DNA of 64,000 bases, from NCBI GenBank assembly GCA_022606135.1, contig JABYQN010000004.1:992001-1056000 (forward strand), read 5' to 3'. A program made the position numbers and the translations under genes. This DNA comes from Fomes fomentarius. Its lineage: Eukaryota; Basidiomycota; Agaricomycetes; Polyporales; Polyporaceae. The notes below the pieces were generated by a model. The model worked only from the letters and a program-made list of their open reading frames with translations. It had not been told where the DNA came from and did no database searches. Of this stretch, positions 12,690-25,430 are shown in pieces. How positions within the stretch are numbered: position 1 is the stretch's first letter; each line of letters starts with the position of its first letter.

Positions 12690-15070
12690 ATGCCCGTCCC
12701 AACCAAAACCTTACATGAACGCCCATTGCCCCGTATACCTTCTGCATGGCGCGATCCATTCAGCCGCCAGTCCTCCTCTCCCTCCCCCGGATCTCCTCCA
12801 CCTCTCCCCGACCTCTCTCCTCCAGAGAATCGGCTTCCTCGCCCCTCTCGACGCTCGCGGCACATGCTCTTTCGCGCCCTCAACCAGCCCGCTATTCTCG
12901 CCTTCTTCCTCCACAGATCCTCATGGGACGACTTTCACGCCCTCATGAGCACTGCTCGCGACCTCCGCCGTAATGTCTGGTCAAACGAAGAATGCCGCGA
13001 CGTCATACTCTCCCACTTTCTCCCCGGCTACGCATATGCAATCGAAATGTGCTCTGGCCAACAGCAGTCTGAGATTCACATTGATTTCCATCAACTTTCA
13101 TTGCTCAGTACGTCCCGTCCCAGAACCCTGTCTTCGCCCAGAACCAATCAGTCCCCCTATCCTCCCAGTAATCTCCCAGAAACTCCCTTTGCATGCATAT
13201 CCTATGCACACCATACGCGTTCTCCATATGCTCGCCCAGGGCCGAGACGACATTCAACTCCGCAAAGATTCTGTCCGGCTATCCTCACTAACGCTCTCCC
13301 ACTCGCGTTTCGTCCTCTACCTGCAATCCCTCGTGCATAGCGCGTCCCCATCCCCCTCATCAGACTCCGAGGAGCTAGATGACATCCTAGCCTCCCCGCG
13401 CTCCATGTCCTTGCGATCCCCGCAGCAGCTTGCCGCCCGCGAACTCGTGTTCCCCGCACCTCTCTCAGCCTTGAGTGCCGATCCGAGTACCTCCGATGAT
13501 GCTCTCTCTATAACCTCGTCCACAACGAACAGGACCGCAAGCAGACGCAGACTCACCAGATCTGGTACAATTGAAAGCACGCTCTTGAACGTGCCATCCG
13601 GCGCCCGTGCAGCCTCGCTCAGTCCAAAGCGAAGCAGCAGCGCTGTGGCAGAGTCCATCCCGCGGAGCAAGCATGCGCGATTCTCGTTCATCTTCCACAA
13701 ACCCCGCGTCCCTCCGCCACCACCCTCGGAAGATCCATTCGCGCTCAAGCTATACTCTGGCAGCTGGCGCCGCATGCCACCCCACAAGCGCCAGAATGTC
13801 GCATTCGCGGCCGTAGACGAGGACGGATGGACTTCAGCGCAGGAAGTTGAGCTCAAGATGCCACACAGGCGCCTAGGGTCTGTGAGCTTCTCGAGCGAGT
13901 CGGAGCTCTCGAGTCCGTCTTCGATCTCGCGCACTACCCCCGACTCCGATGGAAGCGCGCCCCCTGGACACAGACGCGCGGCAACCTCTGCCGGAGCGGA
14001 GGCCGGGTCGTCCAGGTCCAGGACGCTCTCCCCAAGTCAGCACAGTGAGAACGTTACATCCCCTGTGCCGCTCGCTCAGGCTAGCCCCCGAAGCACCTCG
14101 GCGCACGATCTGTTCCTCGCAACGTCGCGAGTGCGCGCCCCGGTGCTCCGCGTCTTTGCCCCTTGCGCCGAGCTGGACGAGGCGGCTATTACTAGCTGTG
14201 AGGACCAGCTCATCCGCGCAGGGTTATGGGAGCACCTCTCAGACGGAGATATCGTCTGCAACTTTGGCTATGTCCCGCCCGTCGCATCGCCGCAGTCGTC
14301 CGACGATGGCTCAGCTGCGTCGTCGTCGTCGTCAGCGGTGGAGGACGGGAACAGGCAGAAGTGGCTGATGTTCAACGGGTACTGCCTCGTGCCATACATC
14401 CCGCCGAGCCCAGCACCCCTTGAGAGCCCGCTGACTCTGCCGTCCCCATTCTACTTTGCGAATATCCTCCCCGCGTTCATGGACCCGACCTTCATCCTCG
14501 CGCTCCCGCAGCAGACGTCCCCGTCCCCACAGCGATCCCGCCCAGGGACGTCAGATGGGAGGTTGACGATTATCGAGCCCCGACACGATTTGAAGCTCGT
14601 GAACATCTCGACGCGCGTCCCGAGCCCGAACTCGCCTAGCGGGTTCGTAATGGTGCGCAAGTACATGTGGCTTGCACGAATACCGTATGTCGGACCTGGC
14701 AGCAGGACGGAGGCGGATGTGGCCCTTGGGCGCGGGTGGCAGGGCGAGTGGGTGCTCGAGGCGGAGGGGACGCGGGAGGGGCGCCAGAGCCTGATCGAGG
14801 CGCTCAGTGGGGGCACTGTTGGCCCGGGTCTGAGGAAACGGGGGCAGTGGGAAGTTGTGCGCGAGAAGAGCGGTGGGGGCCGATTATGGCTAAGGTGAGC
14901 TGAGTGCGCTGTGTCGCTATATGCGGTCTGTTGACGGGTGTGTGTACGGTGCGCGCAGGCTGCAAAACGCAAATGTGGATGGGTACATTGACACCCTTGT
15001 TCACCCGCCTGAGCCGGCTGATTGGAGACCGACGATGCACTACGCTGCGACTGCTAGGACACAGCAATAG
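12690..15070 (+). CDS. Conserved basidiomycete protein of unknown function
   Basis: Three exons (12690-13107, 13169-14894, 14959-15070) give 751 residues. The start [20 protein letters not shown] was chosen because it opens a Pro/Ser-rich leader and matches the later frame. A helical region (about residues 55-185) beginning [20 protein letters not shown] is interrupted by the first intron and may be the only folded N-terminal part. Then come Ser/Pro-rich low-complexity segments and a C-terminal folded region (about residues 460-730, with [15 protein letters not shown] and [13 protein letters not shown]). An in-frame TGA at 14896-14898 would end the protein early. A GTGAGC donor just before it, and an acceptor at 14957-14958, allow 37 more codons ending [10 protein letters not shown]. 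No function is assigned; no transmembrane segment is seen. Confidence 0.78.
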
Positions 15071-16145
15071 GACTTTTTTTGGGTTTGTTGTGAATGACTG
15101 ACGATTCTGGCACTCAGGACATGACTACTACTAGAGGACGCTCCCAGATATATTCTATCGTGAAATATCTCTGCCATATTTGCATCACATTGTAGCCTTT
15201 CATTTGTGCACTGCTCTCTCTCGCTCCTGGCTGCTCTCCCGACGCCCGACACACACACAAAAAATGACACACCATACCACACACCACACGATACTATGCA
15301 TGCTGCTTGCTTCTGGTCTTGCTTCCTCCGGCCTCCATACTTAGGTGCACATAATCTCTCGCTACTCCGAGACATTTTTATCCCTCGAACGGTCCTGCTT
15401 GCGTCTACTGGTACACCCGGGTGCCCGCTCTTCCCCTCCTCCCCTCCTGCCCCTCTACCCTCTTTCCCCACCTCTTCCCCGCCCTTCCCTTTCCCTTTCC
15501 CTTTATCTTCCCTTCTCCCCGGATTCCGCTCTGTCTGAGTCCTGGTTCTTGGATTGTGTGCGGCATATCCTCCACTGATAATGCATCTGCCTGTCTCCTT
15601 TATCCTACACACGCACGCTGTATCGCTATTGCTACACACACTATTTCGCAATTGCGTCTTTTCTTTCTCCCAATCTTCTCAATGTTGCTTGGTCACACAA
15701 TCCTACATAGTAGCTCAGGCTGTCACATGTCTAAACGCGCACATTTACGCACCCAGTACTTACATACTTAGTAGCAGCAGTATCTATCTCACACTGTATC
15801 ACCCGCTCGAGCTCCATGCCGTACCTATGAAGAGAATGGATGACGAGAGAGGAAGGGTCGAAACTTACCCGGTGAGTTTTGCTGCCTGCGTCATGGGTGA
15901 TCGTGAGACACCTCCCCCAATGTTGTTGGGGGACATTCAGCCAGGTTAGTACTATTTCTACAATGATACACCCTCTGCGATGCAATAAGTAATGCGATCA
16001 TTGCGATGAAACCATAGTCGGCGAAACCAGCAGTCTTCACCTAACCTTCCACTGCTAGTGAATCTGGTTTCTTCTTCGTTGCGCATATACGTCCCCGAAC
16101 CCAGGAGGCCCGAAGAAATCCTGCCGGGGGAGCGGGGGGGGGGGT
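15071..16145. other. Intergenic region between convergent genes
   Basis: No gene seen. The stretch contains 3' UTRs of two convergent genes, a strongly C/T-rich tract at about 15420-15530 and a run of eleven G at 16134-16144 just beyond the stop codon of the minus-strand gene. Confidence 0.45.
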
Positions 16146-17967
16146 CTACGTGAGTGTCGTGATGTCGGTGTTGACGAATTGCGCGACGTCGAAGCCGCCC
16201 TCGGGGCTCTGCACAAAGCCCGCCTTCAGGAGCACGCTGGCGTGCGCAGAGCAGAGGCCAGTGGCAGACAGACAGACAGACAGACCGCATTCAGTGGGAT
16301 GATCAAAGCGAGGATTGAGGGAAAGACGAACGCACTTGAGAGTCTCGGTGATCACTTGCCGCGGGATCGCCGCACAGTCTTGGGGGTACCCGACGGTCTT
16401 TAGCCACGCCTAGGTAGATGAGATTAGATGAGATGAGCAGGTGTGGCAAACCGTTACCAGGCGATCAGCGCGGTTCTTAGCACAGATACAAGTATAGATA
16501 TACAAATAAGTGTATGCAGATCGCGTCCTCCAGTAGAGCACGACGCAGTGCCCTTCGGCTGATGCATGCGTCGCGGCGGAGGGGACGGCCAACCGGTCAC
16601 TAGTCACCGCAAAATAGTCAAAAGTCGACTAACCTTGATGTCCCCTTCGGGATACCCGAACTTGTCCTTGATGAAGTCGACGTCTGGCCCGGCGCGGTTC
16701 TCTTCTGCGTGGAACGCGCGGACGTACGTCGAGAGCGTCGCGAGGAAGGGCGTGAGTGCTTCTGCGGGCGCACGTGTTGGATGTGCGGCGATGAGCCAGG
16801 AGGGCCAGGGGGTGGGGACTGAGCCGATCTGCACGTATGTAGAAGTCAGTACGTACTCAGTAATCGATGCTCAGTATGGACTGCAGAGAGGGCTAGGTTG
16901 GCAGGCAGAAGGATCGCAGGAGGAAGGTTTGCGGTAGTGGACATTAAGAAGATCAAACAAATGGGGATGGCATAGATGGGGGCAACGAGTTGTACGTACG
17001 AAGCGGGCTTCGCCGGCGTCGACAAAAGGCTTTGTCGTAAACCACTCCCACATGAACGCGCTTGTAGAGCCGTCGTTCACAGAGTTGAGGAGACCGCGAA
17101 TGTCGTTGTTCACTGCATGACATACGGTTATTTTCGGTCGCACATAATTAGCGAAGTTTGAATACTCCTTTAGTGAGACGTGGGAATGATGGGGATTGGA
17201 ACGCACCTTGAAATCTAAGCTCGTTCGTCGGCCAACCTTGTTGGAGGGCCATAACGTACGCCATTGTCTGACTGCCGCTATGGAGTAAGTAGAAGTAAGC
17301 ATATGTACATATAGGCTTTCTTGATGCAGGAATTCTCTTTTCTAATCGGGTGCCTGCGAAGCAGGCTTACCTGCCGTAGCGTGAGATGCCGATAGTCGTA
17401 CCCTGCAGGTCCGTAATTGAGTTGTACTTGGATTCCTTCCCTGTGATTACAGCCCTATTACAAGGAGTTCAAGTAAATAACATGTCAGTGTCCTACACGC
17501 GCAGGGTGGCCCCGAACCGTGAGGAGGGGAGGGAAGGCAATTCACCAGTTGAGCGGCGTCGTGACATAGCTCCCTACGAGCTTGTACGCTTTAGAACCCT
17601 TAGCTATCCCAGAGATAAGAGGGTCTGTCAAAGCGCTGCCATGTCCACAGTTTGAGTTGTCATAGAAGCGGGGGCCGGTGGGCCAAGGACGCACATCGCG
17701 ACATCGATTTCGTCCGTTTCGAGACGACCAATCAACTGGCCAGTTCCGCCTGAAGGACGTGCCAAAGCCATTATGTGGCGCATATGTGAAGGAGAAGGAG
17801 TGCGTACTAGGGCATTCAACAAGTGTGAAAGTCTTTCCTCCATCAGCCTCCGCAAATTGGAGGAGTGGGGAGGAGAAGTGCTCTCGAACTGTAACGAGGC
17901 ACTGTGAGCTTTGTGGGAATAATATTCTTCAGATTCATATCTCACCATAGCCAATTCTCAAAGGCAT
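16146..17967 (-). CDS. Periplasmic-binding-protein-like (type 2, Ca3427/NMT1-like) protein
   Basis: Ten short exons from ATG 17967 to TAG 16146 give 291 residues with consistent phases. The protein opens MPLRIGYGREHFSSPLLQF and has SGTGQLIGRLETDEIDVAIA, TDPLISGIAKG, GTTIGISRYGSGSQTMAYVM and SAFMWEWFTTKPFVDAGE. This is the layout of the eukaryotic PBP2 Ca3427-like family, related to bacterial sulfonate/nitrate binding proteins and THI5/NMT1. No signal peptide is present, so it is predicted cytosolic. Substrate is unknown; a role in thiamine or aromatic-compound handling would be a guess. The ~210-nt intron before exon 9 and the (GACA)n-containing intron 9 are longer than the others. A broken second copy lies inverted at about 54.0-55.6 kb. 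Confidence 0.85.
16263..16284 (+). repeat. (GACA)n microsatellite inside intron 9
   Basis: About five and a half GACA units lie within the last intron of the minus-strand PBP-like gene. The corresponding intron in the decayed copy at 55.36 kb keeps only a short trace of it. Confidence 0.8.
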
Positions 17968-19370
17968 GATGGTGGTCGATGAGGATGCGATGAGGGTCAG
18001 GACGGCGATTTCGAGATCGCTCAATGACGACAGATCTAATGTTATCTCGGCCGCAGGGAATTCGTGGGAACTTGAAGTCCTCTCACTAAGATTTCGGTTA
18101 AAGGTTGGTATAGTCGTTGTGGTGATGATCTTCATCCGTACCCGCAAAGTTCTGGTTTTGAACACTGGTCGGGTGCGAGTTATAACGGCGGGGTACGAGA
18201 CCAATCTGTGTACAAATTGTCTTGCAAGCACTTGGACTATGATGGCCTTAATTTCGCTTCATTCTCCGTGATCTCGCACTCCGTTAAGCGTGTGTGCACG
18301 AGCTTCGGACGACAAGCTTCCCTTCAAGTCAAAAATACTCACGAAAGTCAAATAGAGTGCTCATCACTACTTCAAGAATTCAACACGCAGTCAGATTGGG
18401 GGGGTTGCTACGCTGGCTTTCTATAAGGCTATCCATCCCCATGAGTCATGGGCAAGCCCGCCTTGCCCCCACTCAGCTTATGCGCCTCTTTGTTTGCGAA
18501 GTGATCATTGCAGATATACAACAAGGTAGGGAACGTTGTTCCAAATCCCGATCGCCAAAGGGATCGCTGACGCATTTCATGTACAGAGATGTACTCGTCG
18601 ACACTCTCATTGATCATTCTCGCCCTCTCGTTAAACATGCACGTCGCCGCCGTCGCTTTCCGTCCACTCCAGGGCATCGACATTCCCCCCTTGATATCGA
18701 GGATGCAGGGCGACAGACCCTGCACCATACATCCGATCCTCACATCCGTCCATGGGCTATATACCATGGGCGGCCAATGCACGGATAGTAGCTCTTTGAA
18801 CGTGTGAGCAGCTAGACTGGTGAGTATTATCTCGATCAGATTGGAATGACCTTGTGTAATGTGAGATTTCAGGTACACTGGCGATAGTTTTGTCGTTTCT
18901 GCTTGGAGCAACTGCATCGATATATATGTATAAGGTTGCGATCTTCAGACATGTATGAGCAATGTGCATGATACGCATGTTGAGCTACTTTCGGACTATG
19001 TACCCCCGGTCGGCACGCGTCTTCTCGCTGAAATCCATGCGGGGTGAGCATGTCGTGGCTACATATTCCGTCTTTCGTACTCCTACCGACCATAAGCCTC
19101 AAAAAATTGACCATCATGGTGAGCGGTTGTTGGAAGCGTACCGATGATGTCACCGCACGTTCGGGGCCACAGGGCGGCGTGTCGCGACTGGGCACGTGCT
19201 GCGAAAGCCACCTCCGGCTAGCCAAATTGGGCAGAAACTCGTCAGTCGCGGCTCACAGCCAAGGATCAGCTGGCCGGCCTCTCGAATTGCAGAGAACGCT
19301 CACCTCCTGCTTCTCGTCGTATGTCTCCTCCTCCTCCTCATTCTCCCCATCGCCCCCTACGCCTCCGGTG
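17968..19370. other. Intergenic region, divergent promoters
   Basis: No supported gene. The stretch separates the minus-strand PBP-like gene from the plus-strand PH-domain gene. The frame of the latter is open back to 19044, but the upstream codons look like untranslated sequence. Confidence 0.45.
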
Positions 19371-22300
19371 ATGACAGCTGTCCCGCCGCGCACCTCCACC
19401 AGCCCCCGCTGGGACACTCTGAACGAAGGCTTCGTCTCCCCCGCGCGTCTTCAGCAATGGAAGCAGGAGCACGAACGTATTCATTCCTTGGGCAGCACAT
19501 TGTCTCAGACTCCGGTTACCTCTCCTCCACCTCCAGATCTCACTGCGACACGACCCACTCCAGACCGGCGAAATACCAGCACTGACTCCTACCCGAACGC
19601 GAACGGTAGCCCCAGCAAGCACAAGTCTAAGGCATCGTTCTCCGCGTTCTTCTCCCGCAAGACTTCTCACCAGGATGCCACTCCTCCGTTGTCCTCTCCG
19701 CATCTCAATCGACGGCCGTCTACTGTGAACGCGGTTCTGCACTCTCAGCAGATACCCTCCCAATTGTCACCCCCGCCCTCGCAGGCCACTGACAATCAGA
19801 ATGGGCCGAACGCTCCCCGTTTCCCTCAACAACAGCAGCCGCCTCCTCCCCAGCAACCAGAGCAGCCTCCGGGTCCCCCGGCGAGCGCTCCTCCGCCGCC
19901 GCAACAACCTCCATTACACCCTGAGATCCGTTCGGTGGTGCAGCTAACTCTCGCACACGCACACAAGGTGTACTTTTCCGGTCCTCTTGTGCGCCGTATT
20001 GAACGCCAGCCCGATGGACAGAAACCTGCGAAAGACGAAGATTGGAGGGAAGTTTGGGCGCAGCTAGGCGGCACGACGTTGAGTGTGTGGAATATGGAGG
20101 AGATTCAGGAGGCTAGCAAGCAAGGCAGACAAGTGCCACCTTCGTATATCAATGTCACCGACGCTGTAAGTCGCCGTTCACTCTCACCGGGGACATTGTG
20201 CCATGTAACACACCATTACGCTGTGAGCGCATACCCGTCTTCGTCCAATTGTGGGCGACCCTGGCATGTTGCACACTATTGCATCCTACCAGTGATAGGG
20301 ATGCGATTAGTGTGCAACACGTCTCAGTGAGACAAGTAGAGCGTTGATGTGGTATGGTGCATCGTCTTATCGTGGTCAGCCTTGGACGACGAATGCGGCG
20401 TAACGACTGTAACATGGGTCTGTGCCCTTGGGGAGATTTGTACGCCCCGTACTTCACATCTGACATACACCTTCCCGACACTCCAAGTTCGTTCATGTTC
20501 TTGGTTCAATCGCTTTACCGCCCACACCCGGAGCACCTCAGCGGAGGTATACTAACGTCTTCACTTTGAACACTGCCGGCTCCAATCTCTACTTGTTCTC
20601 TTCCCCATCGGCGGAGGCTCTTGTTCAGTGGACTGCGGCGATACGTCTGGCCGCGTGGGAGAAGTCTCGTCTAGAAGAGATCTACACCGCTCATCTGATT
20701 CGTATCACGCTCAATGACGGTGAGTCTGATTCGCGCCGTCATAAATACTGCGTAACCTGAACATCAGCGTGGCACAGGTAGGAGCACGCCTAGTCCACTG
20801 GTGAATGGTCGTCTAGAGGGCTGGGTACGAATTCGCATCGCCGGACAGACCGACTGGAAGCGTCAATGGATGGTCATTTCGGCCAGTAGCCAACTCGGGC
20901 ATCCAGACCGTGGCTCAGTATCATCTGCCGGACACGGAGAACGTCCAGGATCCCCGGATGCACCGCGCAACAGACGGCTGTCGAACCTCTTCTCGCGCGA
21001 GAAGGCTACGGGTGCCCCGAACTTGCCCGCCCGACCGTTGATTCAGGTCTACAGTGGTCCTCGACCGAAAGACAAGAAGAAGTCCCTGCTCACGATGCGG
21101 CAAGTGACTCAGGCGTTCGCCGTTTACCCTGAGCGACCGGAGTTGATTAGCCGGAGCACGCTTATGAAGCTCGAGGGTCAGCTCGGAGATGAGGACATGA
21201 CTGGCGCACTCAAGATGCGCGAGGCGTGGTTGCTGGTCATGCCTGAGCTTGAGGGCACCAACACTCGCGCTTCGGAGATGCTCAGATGGATCGTTGCTAT
21301 ACATGATGCATTTGAGCTGTACGGACGCCCGCGGATGTACAGTTGGGATCCTCGCGACTCGCAGTCCATGATGTTCGCATATCCCATTGGCCCACACAGA
21401 GATGTATGTGTCCTCTTTCAGGGGTATGCGCATGTGTATAGCTAACTCATCTATGCAGTTGCTCTTCCTGGACAGGGAGTTTGCAGAGACAATCGACATG
21501 AGAGACGATCGCACGCCTGCAGTCCGTTCACAATTCCAGCGGATTTTGTCGGATCGTATGAACGGCGTAGGTTCATCAGGACCTGCAAGACCTCCAAGAC
21601 CGCCGTCAAGCCAGGCGCCAACTTTACCGCCACTCCCAAGTCTTCCGACCGATAGCGAGTTGCAGCAGGGTCAATCACAAGAGCCTCAGAGGAATGGCAC
21701 GTCTTTGCAGCTCCCGCTCTTCAGTTTCGACTCGACTCCGATCACCGCCGAGGCCCGCTCCGCTGAGGATCAACGTCCGCTGTCGACGATCACTGAGCGC
21801 AGTGCACTTCTGGAGGGACGCTCACTGTCGACTGAAAAGAATAATGGAACAAAGACGCAGGGATATTTCGATTTGCCCCCACCGCTACCAGACGTCGGGA
21901 CAAGTGGAATAGGAATGGGAATTCTCGAACGACCCCTAGTTTCCAGCCCCCCTACCTCTAGTCCACCGCCAGAACAGAACATCGTTGGACGGGGTAGCAT
22001 TGAATCCTACGCGAATGTGCCCTCTTCCCGCCCAGATTCAAAACTCAGCCAAAGACCGGGGCAGATGGCTAGCGTTCCTTCACGATCATCAAGTAGTCAG
22101 CCGGGCTCGCCTACACCACCTCCCGACAATGCTAGGCAAGCTCGGTCTCCCGAGCCGCGTCCGAGCACACCGTCGACACCGCCTCGATTCGCGGCCAGCC
22201 CTCCTCGCGCGTTCTCACCTCCTCGCGCTTCTTCTCCGTTCCGAGCAGCGCAAACCCAGGCAGGGCCACCGCCGACTTCAATCCGGATGGTCCCAGACCG

Positions 22301-24946
22301 GTCGTTATCCCAGGCGTCGGTTCCCTACACAATCTCCGCACCTACGTCCCGTGGTTCACCTACATCGCGTTCATTCACACTCCAGTCTCCTCCTCTTCAA
22401 GGATCGAATGTACTTGCGCACGAGAAGAAGCCAAGTCTGACCGACGATATCCTTGGCGACGCGGGCGCAGCGCTGTTCTATATGCAACATATGCAGCAGG
22501 AAGGTGCACCTCCTCCGCGCAAGCGCGGTCCACCACCGCCTACTGAATTGCAGGGTGATGACGAAAACGAAGATGAATCTGATTCGGAATCAGAGCCTTA
22601 CACCCCTCCTCCGCGTCACGCAACGTCGCCTCTGCGTGTACAGCATGCGAACAGCCCGCCTCTTCCCCCCGCAAGTCCACAACCTCCGGTCGTGCCTGCA
22701 AAGTCGCCAAAGCCCCAGGCGAGCGCAGCGGCGGAGCAAAGTTCGGCATCCGGTCCCACGTCCGAGGGCCAGGCGTCCAGACCGGGCAGTGGCTTACGTA
22801 ACAGGCCTTCAGGCGCACGTGCGGCACCAGCGACACGAATGTCAGCTTACCTTCAAAATCCACCGTCTCTGTCCACGTCGCCCTCGACCGCGACGACGAA
22901 CACGAGCACGAGCGACAAGGTCGACGACCGGAACACTATGGCTGCTTTACGCGAGGCTGCAAGCTACGAAGACCACAATGCTGATGCGCTCGCTGCGCTC
23001 ACGTTCCTCGAGCAAGAAGATCGGCCAGCTCCTCCCTCCACGAAGGGACCCCAGTCGCCGTCTCAAGTAGCATCACCGACATTGAAGCCACAGTCTCCTT
23101 CGCTGCCTGAAGTCGTTCAAACCCCAGCAAGTCCGTCGTCGAAACCGCATTCGGCTGCCCGGTCGTCGTTTGCACCCTCGAGACTAGCCGCGGAACGTAA
23201 GGCCAAGACACAAGCACAACAGGCTGCTCAGCAGGCCGCAGCACACCGGCCTGGGAAGGCTAGCGGTAGGAGAGGACAAGCGAAGGGCAGCGGGGCCTGG
23301 GGTGACAGCAGCGAAGAGGAGGAGGAGGAGGAGGAGGAAGACGAAGACGAGGACGTGGATTCGGACGAGGAGCCTCCACAGAGGTCTGCCGCGAGTGTGA
23401 GTGACCATCATTCTGCATTCGCGCAAGCGCAAAGTGGGCAGCGGTCGCCATACGCGCAACAGGGCGGGGCGTCGCCAGCTCGCTCCGCAGTTGACGTGAA
23501 CAACGGCACCTACCCCCCACGTCGCCCACGCGATCTTCCCCAAACACCTGGCGGCCAATGTGAGTGCTTCTCCGTGACATTGAAATGCACGATCCTCGGC
23601 TAACGCGCGTGTGTACCATTTCAGATCCCGATGAATACCTAGGCGCTCAACCTCAGCCCCGCCGTCTCGTCTCCGAGAACTTCACTGCTGACGGAGGTCG
23701 CAGAAATCTGTACCCCGGAGAGAGTACGAGCAGGGGATCGTCACCTCAGTATGGCCAGCCCGGTCCCCAGGGCATGCGCTCGCAGTCCCAGTTCCCAGCG
23801 CAGGGCCAGTTACAAGCGCAAGGCCAGTTCCCAGCGCAGGGCCAGTATGTACAGCAACAGCAAGCAGGTCAGCGTCCGATCTGGAGTCAAGTTCTCGACC
23901 CAGACCGGCACGTCGAGCCCATGAACCAGCGCGATACCTTCATACAAATGGAAGCTCCTGCGACCACGATGACCAAGGCGTTCACTCCGCATGGTCTTCT
24001 TTCAGCTGGCATGCAGGACAAGCAGGACCGGTCGGCGAAGAGGCAGGAGGAGCTCGCTCGGGAATCGGGCGCGTCGCTCATCAACGTTCCGAACAAACCA
24101 CCTCCACCGCAAACTGGTCTTCTCGGCGCCGTCACTGCCCATGAGCGAGAACGCAAGCGCGAAGGCGGTCTGGGCGCTGCCCTGACCGAACGCGAGCGTG
24201 AGAAGCGTGTCGTGGAGGAGCGTCAGCGCAAGCTCGACGAGTTCCAGCGGCAGCAGCTCGACCAGATGCAGCAGGGCGGGTCCATGTACGGTGGTATGAT
24301 GGGCTTTAACCCCATGATGGCCAATCCTATGATGATGAACCCGATGATGACTGGTGGTTGGGGATACCCAGGCATGATGCCTGGATTCGCCAACGCTCAG
24401 CAGCTCTTCGCTGCCCAGCAGGCCGCAGCACAGGCATACCAGCAAGCAATGGTCGCGTTCTCCACCGCAGGCTCGCAGATCGGTGGTGGCGGCGATGGTC
24501 CATCCCCCGGTCCGATGAACCCGATGCTGACTGGGAATTCTATGATGGGCATGGGTGGCTTCGACCCACGCATGTCGATGATGAGCATGCCGATGATGGG
24601 TGGCGGGATGGGCATGCAGCCTATGGGCATGAACCCGACGGGCATGAGTGGTATGGGCATGAACCCGATGATGGGCGGTGGGTTTGGCGCCGGGATGGGC
24701 CAACAGATGACAGGCGCATCGCAGTTCGACCCGCGATTCTCGCCTGGGTTTGAAGGCGCTGCCGGCGCTGGTGCTGGTGCTGGTATAAAGCAGCAGGGCG
24801 ACTCTGGTACGCCGACTGGCACACGCGGGTTCTCGTCGCATCCTAGCTCGCCCGCACCAGGCCCAGGAGCGCAGCCGCCGCCGTCGCCCGCCGCAGCTGG
24901 GGCGACTGGTACCACCAATGCGTCGTCCGGTGTCCCCGCACAGTGA
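19371..24946 (+). CDS. Skg3/Caf120-type PH-domain protein
   Basis: Five exons (19371-20165, 20488-20719, 20778-21403, 21459-23559, 23625-24946) give 1,691 residues. The conserved N-terminus is MTAVPPRTSTSPRWDTLNEG. A Pro/Gln-rich linker precedes a PH-like domain at about residues 195-350 (HKVYFSGPLVRRIERQPDG to WTAAIRLAAWEKSRLEEIY) and a second PH-like unit to about 560 (GWVRIRIAGQTDWKRQWMV). A long Ser/Pro-rich disordered region follows, with an acidic run (EEEEEEEEEDEDEDVDSDEE) near 23.3 kb. The C-terminus has a predicted helix (AltEREREKRVVEERQRKL region) and a Met/Gly/Asn/Pro-rich tail at 24280-24720. In yeast, Caf120 associates with the Ccr4-Not complex and Skg3 is linked to polarised growth; the exact role here is inference. 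An out-of-frame ATG at 19321 was not used. The first intron (322 nt) is long for this window. Confidence 0.85.
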
Positions 24947-25430
24947 TCTGCTCATGTTGTCATTCGTCATGGACTGTGGACACTTTCTTCGTTTCCATTC
25001 GACGCCTCTTCTCACGTTTCTTGCTTCCGTTTCGTCGCATTCATCCGTTTAGTCTACAATGCACATGGAATCCGCTCGTTCTCGATGCTTGATTTGGTTC
25101 TGCAACAGTCTCTCCCTTTGTCCGTCGTATCGCTCTGATATCGTACACATCACTCAATCTGTCGCCTGGCTGATATTCTTCGTAATGGACTCTTGCAGAT
25201 AGTACGAATGAAGTACAGGCAGATACTATGCATACACTTTACATCCCTCTACATCGGCTGTGCCAGCCCTATTCATCGTCCAGCTAACATCTATGCACAT
25301 TGCATTGCAAACTGCGGTGACTGAGTAGCCCCAAGGCCACACAAGGAACTATTGCCCAGGCAGATCATCATCATAGCATTGTGGCATCGTACAGTCATTA
25401 CATTATAATTTAACTTGCTAGAGCTGTGAG
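24947..25430. other. Intergenic region between convergent genes
   Basis: AT-richer 3' UTR sequence of two convergent genes. No coding sequence or structured element was recognised. Confidence 0.5.

Noticed and set aside
19044..19370. N-terminal extension of the PH-domain protein back to 19044
   Set aside because: Although open, the stretch is low in coding character; MTAVPPRTSTSPRWDTLNEG at 19371 looks like the natural conserved start.
24002..25015. 337-codon open frame on the minus strand, His/Arg/Thr-rich
   Set aside because: It is antisense to the Met/Gly-rich C-terminus of the Caf120-type gene; its composition simply mirrors Met and Gly codons of the sense strand.
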